From Lysobacterales bacterium (GTDB lineage Bacteria > Pseudomonadota > Gammaproteobacteria > Xanthomonadales > SZUA-36): DNA of 64,000 nt. The stretch spans positions 1 through 64,000 of the forward strand of contig JANQPM010000030.1 of NCBI GenBank assembly GCA_028289465.1. The letters are read 5' to 3'. Positions 41,105 through 51,237 of this stretch are shown here, piece by piece (within the stretch, counting starts at the first letter, position 1; each line of letters starts with the position of its first letter). The notes beneath the pieces were generated by a model. That model was given only the letters and a program-made list of their open reading frames with translations, ran no database searches and was not told the DNA's origin. A program made the translations under genes and the position numbers.

Positions 41105-42331
41105 ATGGATTTTGAGCTGGCAGTCATCGGCGGCGGTATGGTCGGTGCGGCAACTGCCGCGCTGGCTGCGCGGTCCGGTTTCGAGGTGGCACTGGTCGAG
41201 GCTCACCGGCCGGCCCAGTTCGACCCGGACCAGCCGTACGATCTGCGGGTATCTGCGCTGTCGCCGGGCTCGCGCGCCATATTGCAAGAGGCCGGTGCCT
41301 GGCGGCTGGTCGAGCGCCAGCGTTACGCGCCGTATCACCGAATGCATGTGGAAGAAGAGCAGGGCCGTGGCAGTATTGACTTCGACGCGGACCGGTTCGG
41401 CTGGTCGGAACTGGGTTTTATCGTCGAGAATCAATTGACCCAATGGGCGCTGTGGCAGAGCCTGGAAGCCGGCGGCCAGGCAGAGCTGTTTGCGTCGCAA
41501 AAGCTGGACCGGATCGAACGCCGCAAAGCCGGTGTCGAAGTCCATCTCCGGGACGGCAGCCGGTTCAGCGCCGCGCTGGCGATCGGTGCGGACGGTGCCG
41601 CGTCCCGGGTTCGCCGGTTCTGCGATACCGATCCGGCGCGCTGGGATTACAATCAGAAAGGACTGGTTGCGCATGTGGACACCGCGCAGCAGAACGACGG
41701 CATCGCCTGGCAGCGGTTTTTGGATACCGGCCCGCTGGCCTTTCTGCCACTGTCCGATGGCCGTTCTTCGATTGTCTGGACGCTACCGCTGGCGTTGGCC
41801 GAGCAAATGCTGGAACTGGACGACGATGCGTTTTTGGCCGAGCTGAACGCGGTGGCCGGGGATGCCTTCGGCGAGATTCAGGCTTCCAGCGCGCGCGCGG
41901 CATTTCCGCTGCGCATGCAATTGGCCGACCGCTATGTCGACGACGGTATCGTGCTGCTGGGCGATGCCGCGCATGTGGTTCATCCGATGGCCGGGCAGGG
42001 AGTCAACCTCGGGCTGCTGGATGCGGCGGCCTTGATAGAAACCCTGATTCGCGGCCGTCAGCGGGGACTCGCGCCGAACCATTCGGCGCCGCTGCGCCGG
42101 TTTGAGCGCTGGCGCAAAAGCGACAACGCATTGATGGCCGGCGGCATCCATGCGATCAAGCAGCTCTATGCGTTGCCGGCCGGTCCGCTGGGGCTGATTC
42201 GGCGGTTCGGCGCCGGGCTGGTCAACCGCGCCTGGCCGGTGAAGGAACGTTTTCTGGTGCATGCTGCCGGGCAGCATGCGGATGCACCGCAGATCGCGCG
42301 CGGGTCCCGTCTGAAGGATATTTCGGCTTAG
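41105..42331 (+). CDS. ubiI: 2-octaprenylphenol hydroxylase (UbiI/VisC type)
   Basis: A second FAD monooxygenase for ubiquinone ring hydroxylation (C5 position in E. coli), 408 residues. It has E-L-A-V-I-G-G-G-M-V-G-A-A-T-A-A-L-A, the DG motif G-A-D-G-A-A-S-R-V-R-R and G-D-A-A-H-V-V-H-P-M-A-G-Q-G-V-N-L-G-L-L-D. The start is the ATG at 41105 behind a strong AAGGAGG rather than a GTG six bases earlier. It is the last ubiquinone gene here, and the stop overlaps the transporter start by one base. Confidence 0.93.
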   Translation: MDFELAVIGGGMVGAATAALAARSGFEVALVEAHRPAQFDPDQPYDLRVSALSPGSRAILQEAGAWRLVERQRYAPYHRMHVEEEQGRGSIDFDADRFGWSELGFIVENQLTQWALWQSLEAGGQAELFASQKLDRIERRKAGVEVHLRDGSRFSAALAIGADGAASRVRRFCDTDPARWDYNQKGLVAHVDTAQQNDGIAWQRFLDTGPLAFLPLSDGRSSIVWTLPLALAEQMLELDDDAFLAELNAVAGDAFGEIQASSARAAFPLRMQLADRYVDDGIVLLGDAAHVVHPMAGQGVNLGLLDAAALIETLIRGRQRGLAPNHSAPLRRFERWRKSDNALMAGGIHAIKQLYALPAGPLGLIRRFGAGLVNRAWPVKERFLVHAAGQHADAPQIARGSRLKDISA

Positions 42332-43272
42332 TGTCCGGGCGTATCGCCCATTCAAGAATGCCGGAATCCGGACCAGATTCTGGGCCGGATTCCGGACTAC
42401 ATTCCGGGGCGGCCCTCAGCGTTGCAGCCGGTGCTTTCTGCATCAGTTTTGCCGCACCCTTTGTCGCCTGGGCCGGCGTCGAGCCAACCGTTTCAGCGTT
42501 CTACCGGGTGTTCTTCGGCGCGCTGTTTCTGGGCCTGTGGCTGGCAGTTCGTCAGCGCCGGTTTTCGAGCGCGGGCTGGCCGGGTTCTTTGCTGGCCGGG
42601 TTTTTCTTTGCGCTGGATCTATGGTTCTGGCACCGCAGCATACTCTGGGTCAGTCCGGGCGTCGCAACGCTGCTGGCCAATCTGCAGGTGGTTCTGATGG
42701 GCGTGATCGGCGTGCTGATCTATCGCGAAGCGGCCGGCTGGCGCCTGATTGCGGCCCTGCTGGCAGCGCTGACCGGCCTGTGGCTGCTGGTCGGTGCGGA
42801 CTGGGGTCTGCTGGAGCCGCGCTATCGTATAGGTGTGGTGTACGGCGCGTTGACCGCGTTCGCCTACGCCGCGTATTTGATGACCTGGAAGCTTAGTCAG
42901 GCCGGCAATGCCGGTCTGGCGCCGGTCGAAAGGCTGTTCCAGGTGTCGCTATGTTGTGCGGCAGTTCTATGGCTGTTCGGTGTGCTGGAAGGCAACGCTG
43001 TCAGCCTGCCGTCACAACAGTCGTTGATGGTGCTGGCGGCCTGCGGCCTGTTCTGCCAGGTGCTCGGCTGGCTGCTGATCGGCCGCGGCATTCCGAGCCT
43101 GCCGGCTTCGATGATCGGCCTGCTGCTGCTGTTGCAACCTTCGCTGTCCCTGCTTTGGGACAAGTGGTTTTTCGGCTTGCAGGCCAGTCTGTCGCAATGG
43201 CTTGGAGCCGGGCTGGTATTGGTTGGCATCTATATCGGCGTAATTGCACGCAGACCGCGTGGCCGACCCTAG
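42331..43272 (+). CDS. DMT-superfamily (EamA) transporter
   Basis: A 313-residue inner-membrane protein with ten hydrophobic segments in two EamA repeats. The E-P-T-V-S-A-F-Y-R-V-F-F-G-A-L-F-L-G-L-W signature is in the first repeat, and W-F-W-H-R-S-I-L-W-V-S-P-G-V-A-T-L-L-A-N-L-Q-V-V-L-M follows. Such proteins export metabolites or amino acids; the substrate is not known. The GTG at 42331 overlaps the ubiI stop by one base. The first 26 residues carry a small P-D-S-G repeat and may be untranslated if the ATG at 42358 is used. Confidence 0.88.
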   Translation: MSGRIAHSRMPESGPDSGPDSGLHSGAALSVAAGAFCISFAAPFVAWAGVEPTVSAFYRVFFGALFLGLWLAVRQRRFSSAGWPGSLLAGFFFALDLWFWHRSILWVSPGVATLLANLQVVLMGVIGVLIYREAAGWRLIAALLAALTGLWLLVGADWGLLEPRYRIGVVYGALTAFAYAAYLMTWKLSQAGNAGLAPVERLFQVSLCCAAVLWLFGVLEGNAVSLPSQQSLMVLAACGLFCQVLGWLLIGRGIPSLPASMIGLLLLLQPSLSLLWDKWFFGLQASLSQWLGAGLVLVGIYIGVIARRPRGRP

Positions 43273-43323
43273 CGATTTTCACCGCGCGGGTAACAGCGGG
43301 ATTAAACGCCGAAGCGGCGATCT

Positions 43324-44439
43324 TCAGTCGACACGCACCAAGGTGCCGAATTCGCCGCCACCGGTAACGATCGGACCATTGGTTTCGAAGATTAGGGTGT
43401 CCGGGGACAGAATGCCGATCTGATATTCATTGCCGTTTACATTCAGAACGCAGGGCCTGTCGGACGTTATCGGTGCGAAGAAGAAACAGCTCAGCTCGCC
43501 AATGAGTTTGCCACCAGCGGTCGTGGCTTCATACTGAAGCGGACCGTCAACCGGCCTGAGATCGTTTTTGATCGTCAGCGTAAACGCTTCGCCGAGGCCT
43601 GGTTCACTAATAAAATTGCTATTGAATTCCGCTACCGCCCAGCGTCCTTCCAACTCAATGTAGCCAAAGTTTACCGGCCGGTATTCAATGAAATCGCTGT
43701 CGTTGATTTTGACCTGCAACGTACCCGGGCCATCGACCAGGGCCGAGATATGGCCGACGGGTTTCAGCATCGGCGACTGACCGGCCGGCGGACAATCAAG
43801 GCATCGGCCGCCGCTGAGCTCAAATAGTTCGGCAAAATAGGCATCGTTGCGGTATTGCGACCCGGCGAAGTACCAGATGGCCTTGCCGTTTTCATCGTAG
43901 ATCATCGGGTACAAGGCCATGGCTTTGTGTTGCCTGACCACTTGCAGACCCTGTTTTTCCAGCGTATCGGCGCTAAACAGCCCGCTGTCCACGCGTTGAT
44001 AGTGTTTGGCGCGAAGCCGGCATTCTTGCCTTTTGCCAGGGGTCGACAGTGCTCGGCACCGGAACACCAACTCCGCTTCCAGGCCGGGCCCGCCGAGGTC
44101 GGCCCGAATCCGGACGAGGTCATCAAAACTGGCTCCACCAGCCACGATATCGTACATATCGATCAGCAGGCGGTACGGGGAAACATCCGCGGTACAGGCA
44201 TCGGGCGGTTCGGAAAAGCGCAATTCGATCTCGTTCGAGCTTTTCACATCGACGCCGGCAAAGCGGGTTGCCGGGCTGCAGCTCGAGCTGTCTTCGCCGG
44301 CGAGTTGGATAATGAATGGGCCGTCGCCGGGCGCCACAGGGTGAATGGAAATTTCGTTGGCGGCTACGCCGCCGGTATTGAACGCCAGGGCGAAAAAGCC
44401 GATCAGCGCCGAGATTGCCGGGTAGGTCAGTGCTTGCAT
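43324..44439 (-). CDS. Exported protein of unknown function, 371 residues
   Basis: A protein I do not recognise. The ATG at 44439 gives a clean signal peptide (about 1-28, G-G-V-A-A-N-E); the frame is open to 44496 but those residues are hydrophilic. The mature part is beta-rich, with four to six Cys (C-S-P, C-T-A, C-R-A, C-R-L, R-C-L-D-C-P-P, S-C-F-F and P-C-V-L) that probably form disulfides. Domain breaks fall near residues 100-130 and 215-230; the second half has W-Y-F-A-G-S-Q-Y-R-N-D-A-Y-F-A-E-L-F-E-L-S-G-G-R-C, similar to beta-sandwich modules in extracellular proteins. It is convergent with the transporter. Confidence 0.6.
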   Translation of the reverse strand: MQALTYPAISALIGFFALAFNTGGVAANEISIHPVAPGDGPFIIQLAGEDSSSCSPATRFAGVDVKSSNEIELRFSEPPDACTADVSPYRLLIDMYDIVAGGASFDDLVRIRADLGGPGLEAELVFRCRALSTPGKRQECRLRAKHYQRVDSGLFSADTLEKQGLQVVRQHKAMALYPMIYDENGKAIWYFAGSQYRNDAYFAELFELSGGRCLDCPPAGQSPMLKPVGHISALVDGPGTLQVKINDSDFIEYRPVNFGYIELEGRWAVAEFNSNFISEPGLGEAFTLTIKNDLRPVDGPLQYEATTAGGKLIGELSCFFFAPITSDRPCVLNVNGNEYQIGILSPDTLIFETNGPIVTGGGEFGTLVRVD

Positions 44440-44710
44440 GGTATTTTCCACCGCGCTTTCGTACGGCGGGTACTCTGTCCAAAGCATCAAGCCCATACTA
44501 TTACAGCGCCCCGTGGGTATCGAGTCGCAATTACAAAATGATACAAAATGCCGGTTAGCGGCAATCCAGGTACATATTCAAATTGGTTATTAACACATAG
44601 CAATAAATTCGTTCTCCTGAGTAACGCGCACGCCTAAGCTGCCTCAGTCAATATTCGATGACGTAAAGGTGACCGGAAAAGTCACCGTAAAAGTCACATG
44701 GAGCAGACCG

Positions 44711-46525
44711 GTGCTACAGGCGCTTAAATCCGATAATTCGCCGTTTACCGAACAGCAATTGCAGCGGCTGCGCGACGGTATGACCGGCATCAATGCGGTT
44801 CAGGCAGCCTGGTTGTCCGGTTATCTGGCCGGTCAGGCACTGGCTCAACCGAGTCCGGCTGACACACCGGCGAACGGCCCGGCCGCCGCTTCCCAGTCGA
44901 TGCCCCGGGCTGCCGTTCTCTATGCCTCCCAGACCGGCAATGGGGAAACCATAGCCAGGCAGTTGCAGTCTGCGTTGCAGGCCGGGAATGTGGCGGTCAA
45001 TCTGGCCTCGGTGGCGGACTATTCGGCCAAGCGCCTGAAGAATCTGGACTGGGCGGTATTCGTGATCAGCACGCATGGAGAAGGAGATCCGCCGGACGAC
45101 GCGGTGAGTTTCTTTAGTGCGTTGCAGCGCCAGAAAGAAGGGGCTCTAGCCGGTTTGAATTACGCCATCCTCGCGCTGGGCGACAGCAGCTATGCAGAAT
45201 TCTGCGCGGCCGGTCAGCAATTGGAAAGCCATCTGGAACGCCTTGGCGCCAGCGCGTTTTCCGCCCGGGTCGACTGCGACATCGACTATGAGCAGCCGGC
45301 CGAGGAGTGGTCCGAGCGGATATCGAAGCGGCTGTCGGAGGAACTGAAACCCGCCGATATGGCGGCCAAGCCCCCATTGGCGCCCACACTGTCCATTGTT
45401 TCCAGGGAAGGCGCGACGCCGTGGACCCGGCAGAATCCCTACGCTGCCGAAGTGCTGCAGGTACAGCGCATCACTGGCCGCGGCTCGGACAAGGATGTCC
45501 GCCATATCGAACTCTCGCTGGAAGATTCGGGCATTCAATATCAGCCAGGCGACGCACTGGCAGTCTGGGCGCCGAACGATCCGGCGTTGATTGACGCGGT
45601 ATTGCAGAAAGCCGGCTTGGATGGTTCTGAGAATGTACGCATCAAGGACCGGCAGCTAAGCCTGGCCAAAGCCCTCGGCGAACGTCTGGAACTGACCCGC
45701 CTGGCGTTGCCGCAACTGGATAAGCTGCTGGCATCGGCGCCGGAACTGGCTACACGGCTGCGGCTGGCTGATGCAGACACAGCCGCCAAACAGGCCTTTA
45801 TTCAACGCCACCAGGTCATCGACCTGCTGCAGGAAGGTCACGGATTTAACGATGCGCAGTCCTTTGCCGACTGGCTGCGACCGGTCACGCCGCGCTCTTA
45901 TTCCATCGCGTCCAGCCAAGCCTGGGCAGAGGATGAAGTTCATTTGACCGTGGTGCTGGAACAACACATGGTCGATACATCGCCGCGGCTCGGTCTGGCC
46001 AGCGACTATCTGACCGGGCGCGTGGCCGAGGGCGACCGCGTCAAGGTGTTTCTGGAGCCGAATCCACGCTTTCGGCTGCCCGACGACGGGTCGACGCCGT
46101 TGATCTTCATCGGTGCCGGCACCGGTGTCGCACCCTATCGCGCGTTCCTGCAGGAACTGGAAGAACGTGGCGACTCCCCGAATACCTGGTTGTTTTTCGG
46201 CAATCCGCATTTTCAGACCGATTTTCTGTACCAGCAGGATTGGCTGCGCTACCGTCGCGAAGGTCTACTGAATCACATTACCGTGGCTTTTTCCCGCGAC
46301 CAGGCGGAGAAAATCTATCTGCAGCACCGCGTGCGGGAGCAGGCTGACAGGTTGTTTGAGTGGCTGGAGTCCGGCGCAGTAATTTATCTCTGCGGCAGCC
46401 ATGCGATGGGCCGTGCGGTCGAAGACGAACTGCAAGCGGTGATCGCGGCCAAACGACCCGGGCCAGCGTCCGATTATTGGTCAGAACTGGTTCAGACCAA
46501 ACGTATTCGGCGGGACTTGTACTGA
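44711..46525 (+). CDS. cysJ: Sulfite reductase flavoprotein subunit
   Basis: NADPH-sulfite reductase alpha subunit, which passes electrons from NADPH through FAD and FMN to CysI. 604 residues (E. coli 599): FMN domain with L-Y-A-S-Q-T-G-N-G-E-T-I-A, FAD domain with R-S-Y-S-I-A-S-S, and NADPH domain with G-A-G-T-G-V-A-P-Y-R-A-F-L-Q and Y-L-C-G. I start at the GTG at 44711, behind TGGAG with 7-base spacing. A GTG at 44669 lies inside a GTGAC/GTCAC dyad and has no ribosome site. It is the first gene of cysJIH, next to a convergent cysB. Confidence 0.95.
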   Translation: MLQALKSDNSPFTEQQLQRLRDGMTGINAVQAAWLSGYLAGQALAQPSPADTPANGPAAASQSMPRAAVLYASQTGNGETIARQLQSALQAGNVAVNLASVADYSAKRLKNLDWAVFVISTHGEGDPPDDAVSFFSALQRQKEGALAGLNYAILALGDSSYAEFCAAGQQLESHLERLGASAFSARVDCDIDYEQPAEEWSERISKRLSEELKPADMAAKPPLAPTLSIVSREGATPWTRQNPYAAEVLQVQRITGRGSDKDVRHIELSLEDSGIQYQPGDALAVWAPNDPALIDAVLQKAGLDGSENVRIKDRQLSLAKALGERLELTRLALPQLDKLLASAPELATRLRLADADTAAKQAFIQRHQVIDLLQEGHGFNDAQSFADWLRPVTPRSYSIASSQAWAEDEVHLTVVLEQHMVDTSPRLGLASDYLTGRVAEGDRVKVFLEPNPRFRLPDDGSTPLIFIGAGTGVAPYRAFLQELEERGDSPNTWLFFGNPHFQTDFLYQQDWLRYRREGLLNHITVAFSRDQAEKIYLQHRVREQADRLFEWLESGAVIYLCGSHAMGRAVEDELQAVIAAKRPGPASDYWSELVQTKRIRRDLY

Positions 46526-46537
46526 GGCGGGCCGGCA

Positions 46538-48256
46538 ATGAGCGTCGCGAAACTCAGTCCGGTTGTGCGCATCAAGGCAGACAGCGATTTCCTGCGCGGA
46601 ACGATTGTCCAGGGCCTGGCCGACGATGCGACCGGCGCGCTGGCCGACGACGATACCCAGCTCACCAAGTTCCACGGCATCTATCAGCAGGATGACCGCG
46701 ATTTGCGGCTGGAGCGCCAACAGCAGCGGCTGGAGCCGGCGTACCAGTTTATGGTACGCGTCCGCGTGCCGGGTGGCCGCTGCAGCGCCGCGCAGTGGCT
46801 GATGATGGACGATATCGTGCGCCGCTTCGGCAACGGTTCGATTCGGCTGACCACCCGCCAGGCTTTCCAACTGCACGGTGTGATCAAGCCCCGCCTGCGG
46901 CCGGTGCTGCAACACATCAACGATGAACTGATGGATACCATTGCGGCCTGCGGCGATGTGAACCGCAATGTGATGTGCTCACCGTTGCCGGAAACCTCGG
47001 CAGTTCACCGGCAGGTATTCGCGCTGGCGTCTGAACTGAGCGACGCGCTGACGCCGGCGACCAGGGCCTATTCGCAAATCTGGCTGGATGGGCGCAAGCT
47101 GGCTGACGGCGACGAAACGGACGAAGCACATCGGGATAAAGAACCGATTTACGGCGCCACCTACCTGCCGAGAAAATTCAAGATCGGTTTCGCGATTCCG
47201 CCGCGCAACGATGTGGACGTGTTTTCGCAGGATCTGGCTTTTGTCGCGGTCATCGAGCAGGGCGAATTGGCCGGGTTCAATGTGACCGCCGGCGGCGGCA
47301 TGGGTATGACCCACGGCGATCCCGAGACCTATCCGCGGCTGGCCGATACGATCGGTTTTTGCCGCCCGGAGCAAGTGCTTGCCGTGGCGACCGCCATCGT
47401 GACCATTCAGCGCGATTTCGGTGACCGCAGCGATCGCAAGCATGCGCGCTTCAAATACACCATTGCCGACCGCGGCCTGGACTGGCTGTCGGCCGAACTA
47501 CAGCAGCGTCTGGGCTTTGCGCTGGCCGAAGCCAGGCCGGTTACGTTCACCCATACCGGCGATCGTTTCGGCTGGCAGCAGACCGACGACGGCCTCTGGC
47601 ATCTGACCCTGTTTGTCGAAAACGGGCGCATCGCGGACAGCGAAGCCGGTCAACCGCTGACCGGGCTGCGCGAAATCATCCGGCAAATCGAGCCGGAACT
47701 CAGGCTGACGCCGAACCAGAATCTGATCCTGAGCGAGATTCCGCCGGAGAAGAAGGCCGCGGTCGACGAACTGACCGGCCGCTATGGCCTGGACCGGTAC
47801 CGCCGGGCCAGCCCGCTGCGGCTGAACAGCATGGCCTGCGTCGGCCTGCCGACCTGCGGGCTGGCGATGGCCGAAAGCGAACGCTACCTGCCGGATTTTA
47901 TCGACCGGCTCGACGGATTGATGCAGCAGCATCGGCTGGAACAGCAGGCGGTGACCCTGCGCATGACCGGCTGTCCCAATGGCTGCGCCCGCCCCTATAT
48001 TTCCGAAATCGGACTGGTCGGCAAAGCGCCCGGGCGCTATAACCTGTACGTCGGCGGCTCCGCCGGCGGCCAGCGGCTCAGCCAGCAAGTGCTCGACAAC
48101 GCCGACGAGGCGGAAATACTGGCCACCCTGAATCAATGGCTTGCGCAGTATTCGGCAGAAAAGAACCCGGACGAAAGTTTTGGCGATTTCGCGCTGCGTG
48201 CCATTGTTCTGCAAAAAGCCGTTGTTCCGCCAGAAAATGAGGCCGATGCGTCATGA
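46538..48256 (+). CDS. cysI: Sulfite reductase hemoprotein subunit
   Basis: Assimilatory sulfite reductase beta subunit, six-electron reduction of sulfite to sulfide on siroheme and a [4Fe-4S] cluster. 572 residues. The cluster/siroheme cysteines are C434, C440, C479 and C483 (C-x5-C ... C-x3-C), in the same numbers as in E. coli CysI. Family blocks include [12 protein letters not shown] and [18 protein letters not shown]. It lies 12 bases after cysJ and overlaps cysH by 4 bases. Siroheme would come from CysG encoded at 54157. Confidence 0.97.
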   Translation: MSVAKLSPVVRIKADSDFLRGTIVQGLADDATGALADDDTQLTKFHGIYQQDDRDLRLERQQQRLEPAYQFMVRVRVPGGRCSAAQWLMMDDIVRRFGNGSIRLTTRQAFQLHGVIKPRLRPVLQHINDELMDTIAACGDVNRNVMCSPLPETSAVHRQVFALASELSDALTPATRAYSQIWLDGRKLADGDETDEAHRDKEPIYGATYLPRKFKIGFAIPPRNDVDVFSQDLAFVAVIEQGELAGFNVTAGGGMGMTHGDPETYPRLADTIGFCRPEQVLAVATAIVTIQRDFGDRSDRKHARFKYTIADRGLDWLSAELQQRLGFALAEARPVTFTHTGDRFGWQQTDDGLWHLTLFVENGRIADSEAGQPLTGLREIIRQIEPELRLTPNQNLILSEIPPEKKAAVDELTGRYGLDRYRRASPLRLNSMACVGLPTCGLAMAESERYLPDFIDRLDGLMQQHRLEQQAVTLRMTGCPNGCARPYISEIGLVGKAPGRYNLYVGGSAGGQRLSQQVLDNADEAEILATLNQWLAQYSAEKNPDESFGDFALRAIVLQKAVVPPENEADAS

Positions 48257-48984
48257 ACCAGCTGGCCTTGCAACCCTGCACATCCGCCCGCTGTGTCGAT
48301 GAAATCGACCGCTGGCTGACGCCGATGTCGGCGGCCGGGCGCGTCGACTGGGCACTGAGCCACTTGCCGGGCGCGTTTATCCTGAGTTCCAGCTTCGGTA
48401 TTCAGTCTGCGGTGATGCTGCATCTGGCCGTACGCCGCGCTCCGGAACTGCCGGTGGTGCTGGTCGATACCGGTTATCTGTTCCCGGAAACCTATCATTT
48501 CATCGACCGAATGACCGAACGACTGAAGTTGAATTTGCAGGTCTTCCGGCCAGCCGTCAGCGCCGTCTGGCAAGAGGCCCGCTATGGCCGGTTGTGGGAG
48601 CAGGGTGTGGACGGCATTCGGCGCTACAACCAGATGAACAAGGTGGAGCCGATGCAGCGGGCATTGCAACAGTTGAAGGTCAATACCTGGTTCAGCGGCC
48701 GACGTCGCGAACAGTCGCGTTCGCGTGCCGACCTGCCGTTTGCGGAAGCACACGGTGACATTTATAAAATCAACCCGATTGCGGACTGGAGCAACCGGGA
48801 CGTGCACCGGTATTTGAAGCTCCACGATCTGCCCTATCACCCGCTATGGGAATCCGGTTATCTGTCGGTCGGCGACAGTCACAGCAGCCGGCCGATAAGT
48901 GCCGGCATGCTGGAGGAAGAATCCCGTTTCAACGGCCTGCTGCGCGAATGCGGGCTGCACGAACCCGAACGCTACTCCGAATAG
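48253..48984 (+). CDS. cysH: Phosphoadenylyl-sulfate (PAPS) reductase
   Basis: Reduces PAPS to sulfite with thioredoxin or glutaredoxin. 243 residues: [17 protein letters not shown] (P-loop-like PP motif), [25 protein letters not shown] and the catalytic E-C233-G-L-H. It lacks the two Cys-Cys pairs that bind the [4Fe-4S] cluster of APS reductases, so PAPS is the likely substrate. The genes making PAPS (cysDNC) are not in the window. Confidence 0.95.
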   Translation: MNQLALQPCTSARCVDEIDRWLTPMSAAGRVDWALSHLPGAFILSSSFGIQSAVMLHLAVRRAPELPVVLVDTGYLFPETYHFIDRMTERLKLNLQVFRPAVSAVWQEARYGRLWEQGVDGIRRYNQMNKVEPMQRALQQLKVNTWFSGRRREQSRSRADLPFAEAHGDIYKINPIADWSNRDVHRYLKLHDLPYHPLWESGYLSVGDSHSSRPISAGMLEEESRFNGLLRECGLHEPERYSE

Positions 48985-49014
48985 TTGGATTGCTGAGGTT
49001 GCTATAGTCGAGTA

Positions 49015-50034
49015 CTAGCCGCAGCACTCGCTGAAACCGCCGCCGAGTGCGGGGTGCTGATGCAGTGGCGCGTACTCATGCTCGGCCGGCAGGCTCAGCG
49101 GTTTGCCTTCATGCGCCTGCTGAATCAAGTCGTTAATTTCGCGGCGGGACAGCCCCGGTACCAACTGGGCCAGGAAATCGACCATATAGTCGCTGAGAAA
49201 GCGGTCTTTGCGAAAGCCGATCCAGGTCGTGCAGGTCGGAAACAACTGCGCCGCGCTGCGGGCGGTCAGGTCGCTGTCCAGTGCGGCGTCGTAGGCCATG
49301 CACGCGACGATGCCGATTCCCATGCCCTTGCGGACCACGGTCTTGATTACATCCGGGTCGTGCGAGGTGAACACCACATTCGGCTCGATGCCGGCGTCGG
49401 CGAAAGACTGGGTCAGCGAAGAATCTTCATTAAAACTATAGGTGTAGCTGACCAGCGGATACTGCGCCAGATCCTTGAGGTCCAGTGCCTTCTTGCCGGT
49501 CAGCGGATGATCCGGTGGCAGCAGAATGATCCGTTCCCAGCGGTAGATCGGGAAAGTCACCAGATCGTTGAACAGCCGGCTTTCGCCGGATGCGATCGCA
49601 AAGTCAACCTCTTGCTGCTGTACCGCCTCGGCGATCTGTTCGGACGTGCCTTCATGCAGCCTCAGCGATACTTTGCGGTGCTTTTTCTGAAACGACTCGA
49701 ACAGACCCGGCAATACATACCGCGCCTGGGTATGGGTGGTGGCCAGCGCCAGTTCGCCGCTAACTTGGCCGGCCAGCGTTTGCGACAGCTTGCGAATATT
49801 GTCCACTTCGCGAAGGATGTTGCGCGCCCGTTCGGTTACTTTTTGTCCAGCCTCGGTCAGCCGGGTCAGGCTTTTACCCTTGCGCTGAAACAGCGTGAGC
49901 TGCAGCTCGTCTTCCAGCAGACGAAGTTGCTTGCTGATGCCGGGTTGAGAGGTAAACAATGCTTCCGATGCCGCAGTGATATTCATTCCGTTGTCTACCA
50001 CGGCGATCAAATAGCGCAACTGCTGTAATTTCAT
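49015..50034 (-). CDS. cysB: CysB-type LysR regulator
   Basis: LysR-family regulator of sulfur assimilation, 339 residues. The N-terminal helix-turn-helix M-K-L-Q-Q-L-R-Y-L-I-A-V-V-D-N-G-M-N-I-T-A-A-S-E-A-L-F-T-S-Q-P-G-I-S-K-Q matches CysB and Cbl. The effector domain includes the acetylserine/sulfate pocket stretch T-T-H-T-Q-A-R-Y-V-L-P and S-Y-T-Y-S-F-N-E-D-S-S-L. It is convergent with cysH (30-base gap). Expected to activate cysJIH when sulfur is limiting. The length is slightly greater than the usual 324. Confidence 0.93.
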   Translation of the reverse strand: MKLQQLRYLIAVVDNGMNITAASEALFTSQPGISKQLRLLEDELQLTLFQRKGKSLTRLTEAGQKVTERARNILREVDNIRKLSQTLAGQVSGELALATTHTQARYVLPGLFESFQKKHRKVSLRLHEGTSEQIAEAVQQQEVDFAIASGESRLFNDLVTFPIYRWERIILLPPDHPLTGKKALDLKDLAQYPLVSYTYSFNEDSSLTQSFADAGIEPNVVFTSHDPDVIKTVVRKGMGIGIVACMAYDAALDSDLTARSAAQLFPTCTTWIGFRKDRFLSDYMVDFLAQLVPGLSRREINDLIQQAHEGKPLSLPAEHEYAPLHQHPALGGGFSECCG

Positions 50035-50049
50035 GACGGTTCCATTGGC

Positions 50050-51237
50050 TCAGTTTGCCGCAGCATCGCTGCACAGATTAAGACCCTGAATACCCGCAAC
50101 CGGTTTCAAGCGATGGTGAATTTGCAGAATTTCGGCCAACAATCCGCTGGCGGTAACCTCCGGCCCGGCGCCGGGACCCTGAATGACCAGCGGGTTGTCG
50201 AGGTAGCGGCGGCTGCGGATTTCAATCACGTTGTCGCATGCCCGCGCTGTCGCAAACGGGCTGGTTGCCGCGACTTCCTGCAGGCCGATGCGAATACCGT
50301 GCCGGACCGAAATATCCGCCAGATACACCAACTGCCGGCCGTTTGCAGCGGCCTTTGCCGCGTTCTCTGTCAACTGCCGATTCAGTGCAGCCGCGGTGTC
50401 GCGATCGAACGGGTATGCTGACTGCGGCGGCAGATCCGCGACCGGCCGGCTGATCGCTTCGGCTGCATCGGTGTCCATACCGATTTCCCGCGCCAGGATA
50501 ATCGCCTTGCGTATCACATCCTGGCCCGACAGATCTTCCAGCGGATCGGGTTCGGTCAGGCCTTTGTGGCCGGCTTTCTCGATCAGTTCGCTGAAAGACA
50601 ATGGTGTGCCGGACGGTTGCTGGAAACGCTTCAGCAGCCAGCTTAGCGAGCCTGAAAGCAGGCCGCGGACACTGATGATCTCGTCTCCGGTTGCGATCAA
50701 TTGCCGCAGCGTGGAAATCACCGGAAGCGCCGCGCCGACCGTGGTTTCGTAGTACCAGCGGCCCTGGCCGCTTTGGCGAATATCCCGATAGCGCTTAAAG
50801 CAGCCCGAACCGGCCAGCTTGCTGGCTGTGACGACGTTGATACCTGCCCCCAGCCACTGTTCGTAGTGGTCGGCCAGCGAGGGTTCGGCGGATGCGTCAA
50901 TGATGATCTTCTGTTGTCCGGACGCTTTATCAAATAATCGTGCAATCGTACCCGCGTCTGATTGCAGCGGCGTTACCGACGGCGCTTTCAGCCAGGTGTC
51001 AGGGTCGATGCCGGCCGCCTGGTGGCAGAGTCCGCTGCGGCGCAGTATGCCCACCAATGTCGGTGCCTGCTGGCCGGCGCGCTGCAACGCACCGAGTTGC
51101 CGCAGCAATGCGCTGCCGACCTGGCCCGGGCCGATCAATACCATTTCCGTGCGCTCGCTCCCGGACTGCTTGCGTGGGTGCAGGTAGACAGTGGGTGAGA
51201 GCGCTTCGGACGCGTCGCGATGAGGTTCAAGCGGCAT
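50050..51237 (-). CDS. Homoserine dehydrogenase (no ACT domain)
   Basis: NAD(P)-dependent reduction of aspartate semialdehyde to homoserine, the branch to methionine and threonine. 395 residues from the ATG at 51237: nucleotide-binding loop L-I-G-P-G-Q-V-G-S-A-L-L, the T-A-S-K-L-A-G motif, Y-Y-E-T-T-V-G-A-A-L-P-V-I-S-T-L, and D-P-L-E-D-L-S-G-Q-D-V-I-R-K-A-I-I-L-A-R-E-I-G, the catalytic Asp-Lys region. There is no ACT regulatory domain and no aspartokinase fusion. It is the last gene of metX-metB-hom and overlaps metB by 11 bases, so it supplies homoserine directly to the methionine branch. Confidence 0.92.
   Translation of the reverse strand: MPLEPHRDASEALSPTVYLHPRKQSGSERTEMVLIGPGQVGSALLRQLGALQRAGQQAPTLVGILRRSGLCHQAAGIDPDTWLKAPSVTPLQSDAGTIARLFDKASGQQKIIIDASAEPSLADHYEQWLGAGINVVTASKLAGSGCFKRYRDIRQSGQGRWYYETTVGAALPVISTLRQLIATGDEIISVRGLLSGSLSWLLKRFQQPSGTPLSFSELIEKAGHKGLTEPDPLEDLSGQDVIRKAIILAREIGMDTDAAEAISRPVADLPPQSAYPFDRDTAAALNRQLTENAAKAAANGRQLVYLADISVRHGIRIGLQEVAATSPFATARACDNVIEIRSRRYLDNPLVIQGPGAGPEVTASGLLAEILQIHHRLKPVAGIQGLNLCSDAAAN

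Noticed and set aside
48253-48984. APS reductase rather than PAPS reductase
   Set aside because: The two Cys-Cys pairs required for the [4Fe-4S] cluster of APS reductases are missing.
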